Shown here: positions 22,579-28,634 of the stretch, one piece after another
How the letters are laid out: the number at the start of each line of letters is the position of its first letter
Numbering within the stretch: the first letter of the stretch is position 1
Source of the DNA: an uncultured Lachnospiraceae bacterium
Lineage (GTDB): Bacteria; Bacillota; Clostridia; Lachnospirales; Lachnospiraceae
Assembly (NCBI GenBank): GCA_910577115.1
Contig: CAJTMC010000047.1
Location: forward strand, 1-28,634
Reading direction: 5' to 3'
DNA length: 28,634 nt
Position numbers and translations under genes: made by a program
Notes under the pieces: model-generated
Seen by the model: the letters and a program-made list of their open reading frames with translations, nothing else
Database searches by the model: none
What the model was told of the DNA's origin: nothing

Positions 22579-25500
22579 CTAATCCAAAAACTGGTGCAGC
22601 ACCGAAATAAAGATGTCCATGTCAAGCGGCTTTGCGATATGCGCATTCATTCCGTTTTTAATCGCCGCCTCCTTGTCCTCCTCCAGTGCATTTGCCGTCA
22701 TGGCAATAATCGGCAGCGTCTTGACATCCTTTCTCGCCATATTCCGGATTGTTCTCGTTGCCTCATAGCCGTCCATAATCGGCATCTGCACGTCCATTAA
22801 AATGGCATCATAATAATATTCCTCCGACTGGCTCACCATCGAAACCGCATCCGTTCCGTCCGGCGCCGTCTCCACAAGGAATCCCGATTCGGTCAAAATC
22901 ACTTCTGCAATCTCGCGGTTTAACTCAATATCCTCTACCAAAAGAACACGCTTTCCACCGAAATCCGCCGTCGTCCATGCAGCGGCAGGAGCGCTGTCCT
23001 TATCTACCAGATTATTTGCCACCAGCAGCGCAGATTTTAAGTCGGACATAAACAATGGCTTTGCGCAAAATGCGGTAATTCCCGCCTCCTTTGCTTCCTC
23101 CTCTATATCCGTCCAGTCATACGCCGTCAGAATAATAATCGGCGCTTCATCCCCAACCACCTTACGGATTTTCCTTGCTGTTTCCACACCGCTAAGCTCC
23201 GGCATCTGCCAGTCTATAATATAAGTATGGTACGAATCGCCCTCATCATACGCAATTTTTGCACGATATGCCGCCTCTCGTCCAGAAGTCGTCCACTCCG
23301 CACGCATTCCAATCTTTTTCAGCATCTTGCTCACACTGTCACAGACATTAAAGTCATCATCCACCACCAATGCCCGCAGACCATGCAGCTCCTGCAGCTG
23401 CTCCGCATTCCTTTCCACATCCTGCAGCTGCAGCGTCAGCTCTACCGTAAAGGTACTTCCTTTTCCTGCCTCACTCTCAACGCTAATCGTACCGTTCATC
23501 ATCTCGACAATATTCTTCGTGATTGCCATGCCAAGTCCCGTACCCTGAATGCCGGACTGCGTTACCGTCACCTCACGCTCAAACGGCTCAAAGATATGCT
23601 GCACAAATTCCTTTGACATACCGATACCGTTGTCCTTGATGATAAACACATAATCGCCGTACCCATGACGGAACGTCGTCTTCTGCATAATGCGGAACGT
23701 CACCGTTCCCCCTGCCGGCGTATATTTTACGGCATTGCTCAAAAGATTGATGAATACCTGATTTAATTTCAGGGAATCCGCAATCACATCTTCGTTTGCA
23801 ACCTCAAACGTATCAATAAACAGCTCCAGCTGCTTTGCCTTCACCTGCGGCTGAATAATGTTCACAAGATTGTGCATCAGCTCGGAAATGTTGCACTCCT
23901 GCTCTTTAATCTGCACTCTGCCGCTCTCAATCCTGCTCATGTCAAGAATATCGTTAATCAGGCTCAGCAGATGATTGCTGGAAGAAAGTACTTTTTGCAG
24001 GCAGTCGCGCACCTGATCCTTATTATCAATATGGCTTGCCGCAATCGTCGCAAAGCCGATAATCGCATTCATCGGCGTACGGATATCATGCGACATGTTG
24101 GACAGGAATGTCGTCTTTGCCCTGTTTGCGTGCTGTGCCTGCATCAGCGCATCCTGCAATGCCTGCGTCTGCTCCCGCTGCTTTTGCACCTGCTCCGTTA
24201 TCTCCTTGGACACAACCATAACCATAATGTCATCGGTATCATAATCCTTTGTCATAATAAAGGATTGGCGGACGCACATTTGTTCTTCGTTGGAAATATT
24301 TGCCCAATAATCCACGTCCACTTCTGCATCGCCTTGTTCAAAGCGCTCCTTTAAATGCGTGATATTTACAACACTGCTATAGTCCTCTATGGATTCCTCC
24401 AAAACAAACGACTTCCATTTTTCAAAACACTCGGACGCCCTACAAGGCGCTTTCAGCCCTGCTCTTTCCAAAAGCGATATTTCCCGCCCGTTTATCTCAC
24501 GTACAATATCATTTTCAATCCAATCCTGCGTCAGATTAAATTCATATGTACAGAACGCATTGGACGTAATCGCGATGCGGTACTGCCGCTCCTTGCGGTC
24601 GGCAAGCGCCATTTCCGCCTGAATACGCAGCTCCTTTTCCTTGACCTCCGTAATATTCTGACGAATAATGAGAACCTTAACCGCCCTGCCCTCTTTGCGC
24701 TCTAAACAGATAATATTCATATGCTCCCATTCCAAATGCCCATCGCGCATTATGTGACATTCAAAACGCAAATCACTGTGCTCCGACAGCGCCTCAATAA
24801 CCGCATCCCGATGCATCTGCTTTGCAAATTCCTCGCGGTCACTCTCGTCATTTTGCTTCATACTTAAGTACTGGCGCAGACTTTCGTAATCCCCCTGATC
24901 CGCAAAACTGGCATCTTCCGGTTTTGTACCGGACAAATACTGATATGTATTTTGCTCAAAGTCCGCCATAACAAAACGTGGAAACAGGGTGCTGACACCA
25001 CTGATGATATACCCCATCTCTCTGTTTGCCGCCTCCAGCAGTTTCTTTTCACGTCCTGCCCGAATCAGCAGAATCACAACATAAATTGCAAACAGACCAA
25101 TCAGGATCGCTTCCAATTGAACACCGACAATATTTCCTTCCCTGACCATAGACTGCGTCACAGACTTCGGAAATGTCTGCACCAAAAAATACTTGCTGTC
25201 CGGGAGCGCCATCACACAGATATTATCCGTTTTGCTGTCAGCAGAACAGACAAAAGCGCCTCTTCCACCGTTTGTAAGGATTTCTCTTACCGAATTTGCC
25301 GTGTTTGTATCAATTACCCCCGCTCCGGTCAGCATATCCAGCAAATCGCCGTTGCTCTCATTGCCGTTAGAGCTTGCAACAATCATTCCGTCCGGCATAC
25401 ACAAATATACATCCGCCGCCTCGCCAAAATAAGTGGTGGCAAGCATATCTTTCAAATACTCTTCCGCCAAATACGTTCCGCGCAGAACGCCAATAATCTC

Positions 25501-25971
25501 ACCCTGATAACGTACGGGTGCGTAAAAACTGACCATTGTCTCGTCAAAAAAGTCGGAATCAAAAACAACGGTTATACCATCTTCTCCTTTTATGCCCTCC
25601 AAAAAATATTTATGGGTATCCGCCCCCGTAGTGCGTCCGTCAGAAGCATAGTTTCTGCCGTCCGCATCTGTATAAATGCAGGCGTCAAACATTGAATTTT
25701 TTTCCAAATCCTTGAGCATCTGCGGTGTGACCATCGGCTCCGTCAGACTTTCACCCAGAAAATATGTATACGTTTTGATCAAATCAAGCGCATTGTTTAA
25801 CTCCTCATTAATCTTAACTGCCGTCTGCCATGCGGAATCTGCCGCATAATTTTTGTTTTGATCTTCAATCCGTATCTTGTTCTGCGCCGTATACCAGTGA
25901 AATAAAATAACAATCGCTATCAAAAGAAATACGACATATATAATTTCCTGTAACGATTTTTTTTCTTTCAT
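22579..25971 (-). CDS. Large hybrid sensor histidine kinase (Cache, PAS-like, HisKA, two receivers)
   Basis: An 1130-residue kinase. TM1 lies at 10-27, an extracellular dCache-type sensor at 30-280, TM2 at 283-304, two PAS-like regions at about 330-440 and 460-590 with a short coiled linker, HisKA with SHDIRTPMN (His629), HATPase (NLLSNAVKY, KDNGIGM, GTGLGM), receiver 1 at 866-985 (Asp871-873, Asp920, Lys971) and receiver 2 at 1008-1128 (Glu1013-Asp1014, Asp1060, Lys1114). Both receivers look functional, so phosphate can move His-Asp-Asp. There is no output domain. It is the first gene of the operon: promoter and palindromic operator are just upstream, and a GAGGAGG site precedes ATG 25971. 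The ligand is unknown; sugars or small acids are typical for Cache sensors. Confidence 0.9.
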   Translation of the reverse strand: MKEKKSLQEIIYVVFLLIAIVILFHWYTAQNKIRIEDQNKNYAADSAWQTAVKINEELNNALDLIKTYTYFLGESLTEPMVTPQMLKDLEKNSMFDACIYTDADGRNYASDGRTTGADTHKYFLEGIKGEDGITVVFDSDFFDETMVSFYAPVRYQGEIIGVLRGTYLAEEYLKDMLATTYFGEAADVYLCMPDGMIVASSNGNESNGDLLDMLTGAGVIDTNTANSVREILTNGGRGAFVCSADSKTDNICVMALPDSKYFLVQTFPKSVTQSMVREGNIVGVQLEAILIGLFAIYVVILLIRAGREKKLLEAANREMGYIISGVSTLFPRFVMADFEQNTYQYLSGTKPEDASFADQGDYESLRQYLSMKQNDESDREEFAKQMHRDAVIEALSEHSDLRFECHIMRDGHLEWEHMNIICLERKEGRAVKVLIIRQNITEVKEKELRIQAEMALADRKERQYRIAITSNAFCTYEFNLTQDWIENDIVREINGREISLLERAGLKAPCRASECFEKWKSFVLEESIEDYSSVVNITHLKERFEQGDAEVDVDYWANISNEEQMCVRQSFIMTKDYDTDDIMVMVVSKEITEQVQKQREQTQALQDALMQAQHANRAKTTFLSNMSHDIRTPMNAIIGFATIAASHIDNKDQVRDCLQKVLSSSNHLLSLINDILDMSRIESGRVQIKEQECNISELMHNLVNIIQPQVKAKQLELFIDTFEVANEDVIADSLKLNQVFINLLSNAVKYTPAGGTVTFRIMQKTTFRHGYGDYVFIIKDNGIGMSKEFVQHIFEPFEREVTVTQSGIQGTGLGMAITKNIVEMMNGTISVESEAGKGSTFTVELTLQLQDVERNAEQLQELHGLRALVVDDDFNVCDSVSKMLKKIGMRAEWTTSGREAAYRAKIAYDEGDSYHTYIIDWQMPELSGVETARKIRKVVGDEAPIIILTAYDWTDIEEEAKEAGITAFCAKPLFMSDLKSALLVANNLVDKDSAPAAAWTTADFGGKRVLLVEDIELNREIAEVILTESGFLVETAPDGTDAVSMVSQSEEYYYDAILMDVQMPIMDGYEATRTIRNMARKDVKTLPIIAMTANALEEDKEAAIKNGMNAHIAKPLDMDIFISVLHQFLD

Positions 25972-26034
25972 CTAAAGATTCCTCCTCGATCCGTACATCT
26001 TCTCCATAACCGTCGGTATTTCTATTGTTAAGAG

Positions 26035-26079
26035 AATGATATTTAATATCATTATACTACCGGTATGTCTAAAAATCAA
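26035..26079 (-). promoter_or_regulatory. Promoter of the sensor-kinase operon with palindromic operator
   Basis: Minus strand: TTGATT (26079-26074), 17-nt spacer, TATAAT (26056-26051). A perfect 9-1-9 palindrome, AATGATATT and AATATCATT (26035-26053), overlaps the last bases of the -10 and the expected start site, a position suited to repression. Confidence 0.7.
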
Positions 26080-26105
26080 CGACGCTGTTATAAAACGCCA
26101 GCACC
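26070..26105 (-). terminator. Weak terminator after the PepSY lipoprotein gene
   Basis: Minus strand stem GGTGCTG / CAGCGTC (arms 26105-26099 and 26087-26081, two G-T pairs) followed by GTTGATTTTTAG. The T-run overlaps the -35 region of the kinase promoter, so it probably ends only part of the transcripts. Confidence 0.35.
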
Positions 26106-26110
26106 TTTTA

Positions 26111-26887
26111 TTAGTCTATATCGTACTCTATAATTGCACCGTCTGCCGCATTGATTGTATACTCATATTTCCTGCCGTCCTTGTCAAACTCCACCTCGTA
26201 TACTGCCAAACCATCGTCAATGTCAAACTCACACTTTAAACGGCTGACGTCCGCAGCGGAAAATCCAGCATGATTGAGCGCAGTTGATGTTGCACTGTCA
26301 ATATCAATATACGTTTCCGAGGTTCCTGCTTGTGCCTTATGTCCATGCCCCGTTTGAGCGTGATTCACTTCCATACTTTTGCTGTATACATCACCTGTTG
26401 CAGCATTAATTTCATACTCATATTCTACCGTATCTGCATAAAATTCAATATCATATACCATAATGCCGTCTTCGTAATCCAGCTTTTCTTTTGTATAAAC
26501 CACATCTGCGGCAGAAACGCCCGCATCTGTAAGCGCCGCATTTTTTGCATCTTCAAGGCTGATCTGTCCACCTGCGTTTTGTTCGGGCTGTTTTGTGCTT
26601 TGCTGTTTTGTATTTGGCTGTGCTGTCGTCTGCTGTGCTTCGATTGGCTGCACTGCTGTCTGCTGCTGTGTTTCATTTAGCTGCACCGTCTCCTGCCGCG
26701 TTTCATTTGGCTGCACCGTCTCCTGCTGCGTTTCATTTGGCTGCACCGTCTCCTGCCGCGTTTCATTTGGCTGCACCGTCTCCTGCCGTGGCGCAGCGCT
26801 GCCGTCTTTCACTGCACAGGCAGCCGTACCTCCAATCATAAACAATATCTCCGCGATACAAATCATTGCTGCTGTTATTTTTTTCAT
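26111..26887 (-). CDS. PepSY-domain lipoprotein-like protein with tandem-repeat linker
   Basis: A 258-residue secreted protein. The signal (MKKITAAMICIAEILFMIGG) leads to TAAC, a loose lipobox because -3 is Thr. Then comes a linker of about 70 residues built from QETVQPNETR-type repeats, and two PepSY units: SLEDAKNAALTDAGVSAADV with YDIEFYADTVEYEYEINAATG, and SATSTALNHAGFSAADV with YEVEFDKDGRKYEYTINAADG. PepSY domains occur in secreted proteins and are thought to inhibit proteases. The linker probably spans the cell wall and may vary in length by slippage. Promoter TTGCAG-17-TATGAT is at 26925-26953. It is not close to a protease gene. Confidence 0.8.
   Translation of the reverse strand: MKKITAAMICIAEILFMIGGTAACAVKDGSAAPRQETVQPNETRQETVQPNETQQETVQPNETRQETVQLNETQQQTAVQPIEAQQTTAQPNTKQQSTKQPEQNAGGQISLEDAKNAALTDAGVSAADVVYTKEKLDYEDGIMVYDIEFYADTVEYEYEINAATGDVYSKSMEVNHAQTGHGHKAQAGTSETYIDIDSATSTALNHAGFSAADVSRLKCEFDIDDGLAVYEVEFDKDGRKYEYTINAADGAIIEYDID
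26671..26790. repeat. Four tandem 30-bp repeats in the PepSY lipoprotein gene
   Basis: Four copies of a 30-bp unit start at 26671, 26701, 26731 and 26761 and differ by one to two bases. Each encodes one QETVQPNETR decapeptide. Degenerate half copies continue to about 26590. In-frame gain or loss would not break the gene. Confidence 0.9.
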
Positions 26888-26924
26888 AGTATATCCCCGC
26901 CTTTTCTAAATTAATTTTATTATT

Positions 26925-26953
26925 ATCATACCCAATTATCATCAAAACTGCAA
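26925..26953 (-). promoter_or_regulatory. Promoter of the PepSY lipoprotein gene
   Basis: Minus strand: TTGCAG (26953-26948), 17-nt spacer, TATGAT (26930-26925), about 38 nt before the ATG at 26887. Confidence 0.6.
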
Positions 26954-26989
26954 CAATTACCAAAATTTTTATGGAAACATTCCTTTGCC

Positions 26990-27244
26990 TTACGCGCTTA
27001 CCTGCCCATAGTTCACCGTATCCAAAACAATAACATCATCTATCGCCACGCCAAGAACCGCCGCTAAAATAACCAAATTATCCAACGTCGGCATTGCCGT
27101 CCCGTTTTGCCACTTATAAATGGCATTCGGCGTTGCAAACCCAAAAATATCCTGCAAATCCCGCACTGACATTCCCGCCTTTTTTCGCAAATTCGCGATT
27201 CGCTTTCCTGTCCCAATCATATTAATTGTCGGCATTGTAACCAT
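26990..27244 (-). CDS. Small XRE-family DNA-binding protein
   Basis: An 84-residue protein with a Cro/CI helix-turn-helix: GTGKRIANLRKKAGMSVRDL, then QDIFGFATPNAIYKWQNGTA, then LDNLVILAAVLGVAIDDVIV. The start at 27244 is preferred because AGGAGG lies 8 nt upstream; an upstream ATG at 27298 lies within the end of rtcB. The gene follows the rtcB stop by 46 nt, and both are probably on one transcript, so the XRE protein may regulate the RNA-repair gene; that is inference. There is no toxin gene next to it. Confidence 0.8.
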   Translation of the reverse strand: MVTMPTINMIGTGKRIANLRKKAGMSVRDLQDIFGFATPNAIYKWQNGTAMPTLDNLVILAAVLGVAIDDVIVLDTVNYGQVSA

Positions 27245-27290
27245 TTCATTTTCCTCCTGCTGTTTGACATCTGACCGGAACAGGACGGTT

Positions 27291-28493
27291 CTAGTCAAAT
27301 GCCTTAAAATTATAAATCGGTTTCATCACATCCATCACATCTACGGATTCTTTGATCTCGTCAATAATATCCTCCAATGATTTATATGCCATCGGCGCCT
27401 CGTCTAATGTCGCCTCATTCACAGAAGTTGTATAAACCCCGGACATCACATGCCGGTACTCTTCCATGCTCAGATTTTCCTTTGCCTTCGTGCGCGACAT
27501 CAATCTCCCTGCCCCGTGCGGCGCTGAAAAATTCCAGTCCGGATTGCCCTTTCCGACCGCAAGAACGCTTCCGTCACGCATATTAATCGGGATCAACACC
27601 TTCTCCCCCTTATGCGCTGCAATCGCGCCCTTTCTTAAAATCATTTCCTCTGTGTCAATATAATTATGAATTGTATGAAATGCTTCCCCTCCCAGCATAC
27701 CTGTGCGTTCCAAAAGAACCTCCGCAATCCGCTCACGGTTGCGCCTTGCAAAACGCTGGCAGATTTCCACATCATATAAATAATCCTCAAAATACGTTCC
27801 GTAAAGGTAACATAAATCGTCCGGTATCAGACAGTCCTTATGCTCCCATGTCAACTGCTTCAGCGCTGCCTGAATTTCCGTTCTTTTTCCGGCTGCCTTA
27901 TATTCTGCAATGAGTGCATCTCTTTTTTGAAAATACTCCTCTTTTCCTGCATGCAGTTCAATTGCTAAACGCTGATAGAGATCCGCTACCTGTTTTCCAA
28001 GATTACGGCTTCCCGAATGAATTACAAGATACTTCGTCCCGTCTGCTGCCTCGTCAACCTCAATAAAGTGGTTTCCGCCGCCCAGTGTCCCAAGGCTGCG
28101 CTCCAGATATTTTGCATTTTTCAGACCTCTGTAGCACTTTAATCCTGTCAAGTCAAAGCGCTCCATGCGCCCTTCCCATACATGCATACCGGACGGTACA
28201 AAGTGCGCCGCTTCATCTAACTTCTCAAAATCAATCTCCACCTTTCCAAGGTTTACAGAGTACATGCCGCAGCCAATGTCTACTCCTACAATATTGGGAA
28301 CCGCCTTATCAAGAACCGTCATCGTTGTCCCAATTGTGCAGCCTTTGCCTGCGTGGACGTCTGGCATAATACAAATCCGGCTGTCTTGTGTGAAATCATA
28401 GTCACACATTCTTTCGATTTGCTCAATCGCTTCCTCCTCCACGATCTTTGCATAGCAGAGTGCCTTGTTTACCTTTCCCTCAATCACAAACAT
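27291..28493 (-). CDS. rtcB: RtcB-type RNA-splicing ligase
   Basis: The 400-residue protein matches the RtcB family in length and motifs: MPDVHAGKGCTIGTT, metal-binding VGVDIGCGM (Asp72, Cys75), GGGNHFIEV (Asn141-His142), VIHSGSRNLG (His159) and the guanylylated His326 in SAPHGAGRLMSR. RtcB joins RNA 2',3'-cyclic phosphate or 3'-phosphate ends to 5'-OH ends with GTP and Mn2+, repairing cleaved RNA such as tRNA or rRNA. No archease or RtcA gene is in the window. ATG 28493 follows AAGGAAGGG. A small XRE gene is 46 nt downstream, as in operons where RNA repair follows a stress signal. The N-terminus looks complete. Confidence 0.95.
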   Translation of the reverse strand: MFVIEGKVNKALCYAKIVEEEAIEQIERMCDYDFTQDSRICIMPDVHAGKGCTIGTTMTVLDKAVPNIVGVDIGCGMYSVNLGKVEIDFEKLDEAAHFVPSGMHVWEGRMERFDLTGLKCYRGLKNAKYLERSLGTLGGGNHFIEVDEAADGTKYLVIHSGSRNLGKQVADLYQRLAIELHAGKEEYFQKRDALIAEYKAAGKRTEIQAALKQLTWEHKDCLIPDDLCYLYGTYFEDYLYDVEICQRFARRNRERIAEVLLERTGMLGGEAFHTIHNYIDTEEMILRKGAIAAHKGEKVLIPINMRDGSVLAVGKGNPDWNFSAPHGAGRLMSRTKAKENLSMEEYRHVMSGVYTTSVNEATLDEAPMAYKSLEDIIDEIKESVDVMDVMKPIYNFKAFD

Positions 28494-28569
28494 ATTTTCC
28501 CTTCCTTTCTATATAAAACACCACTTTACAAGTTTTTAATAAAAAAATATCGTACAGGACTTTCCAATG

Positions 28570-28634
28570 TATAATAAGTTTACGACAACAATTACAAAGG
28601 AAAGTGATCCCATACGATAAACTCATTATACAAC
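28570..28634 (+). other. Possible start of a rightward gene at the window edge
   Basis: TATAAT at 28570-28575 is followed by AAAGG and an open frame from GTG at 28604 (VIPYDKLIIQ) running off the end. Shine-Dalgarno to GTG spacing is only about 3 nt and no -35 is clear, so the coding start is uncertain. Confidence 0.25.

Noticed and set aside
24952..25695. 247-codon plus-strand open frame inside the large kinase gene
   Set aside because: Antisense to a well-supported kinase, no ribosome binding site, Cys/His/Arg-rich shadow composition.
26671..26790. Repeat array as possible CRISPR
   Set aside because: The 30-bp copies are directly adjacent, with no spacers, and lie in a coding frame.
26593..26909. 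Plus-strand reading frames with repeated Ala/Pro or Cys-rich decapeptides
   Set aside because: They are the opposite strand of the 30-bp repeats in the PepSY gene; the minus frame has a signal peptide and PepSY domains.
1..28634. tRNA, rRNA, riboswitch or insertion sequence
   Set aside because: No cloverleaf, rRNA segment, conserved riboswitch core or transposase was recognised; a covariance-model search would be needed to exclude small RNAs.

Overview
The window looks like a chromosome segment of an anaerobic Firmicute of the Lachnospiraceae/Clostridia type. The support is strong AGGAGG-type ribosome binding sites, TTGxxx-17-TATAAT promoters, sporadic GTG starts, BspA-type leucine-rich and Sel1 repeats, hybrid histidine kinases with the SHDIRTPMNA box, and a DUF1703-type AAA-ATPase. 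Nearly every gene is on the minus strand. The only plus-strand genes are two XRE-type regulators near 15 kb, one of them broken. The species cannot be told from the sequence.

Layout. (1) 1-1.97 kb: AraC-type regulator and ClpP protease, overlapping by ATGA, then a terminator, a YczE-like membrane protein and the start of a lipoprotein. (2) 2.0-4.4 kb: AAA-ATPase/PD-(D/E)XK protein and a nucleotidyltransferase with an atypical active-site motif. (3) 4.4-11.1 kb: an AT-richer accessory block with two related Sel1 genes (one carrying an LRR cap), a decayed Sel1 gene with an amber codon and several frameshifts, an unknown 161-residue protein, an HD phosphohydrolase of the SpoT/MESH type, and a VWA-like protein with a membrane tail. 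(4) 11.27-13.7 kb: a very AT-rich peptide-maturation (RiPP) operon made of a 52-residue Cys-containing precursor, a radical SAM/SPASM maturase and an APH-fold kinase, with overlapping hairpins between precursor and maturase and a palindrome in front. It is flanked by two proteins that share the same C-terminal membrane module. (5) 13.7-16 kb: Sel1 membrane protein, XRE regulator, small helical protein, frameshifted XRE pseudogene, and an intergenic region full of repeats. (6) 16-18.1 kb: ECF sigma factor, anti-sigma-like protein and two small membrane proteins, closed by a terminator. (7) 18.2-26 kb: two large hybrid sensor kinases and a solute-binding lipoprotein, with a promoter overlapped by a 19-bp palindrome at the front and a terminator at the end. 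(8) 26.1-28.5 kb: RtcB RNA ligase with a small XRE-type protein, and a PepSY lipoprotein with a tandemly repeated linker.

How the genes may work together. In the RiPP operon the kinase start overlaps the maturase end by 14 nt and the precursor sits upstream with its own strong ribosome binding site, which fits high precursor output and coupled enzymes. No protease or exporter is in the window. The kinase/SBP operon reads as an extracellular-ligand phosphorelay whose DNA-binding output and transporter lie elsewhere. The sigma operon looks like a cell-envelope stress unit. The most novel-looking unit is the precursor-maturase-kinase operon at 11.27-13.7 kb. Function beyond family level is inference throughout.
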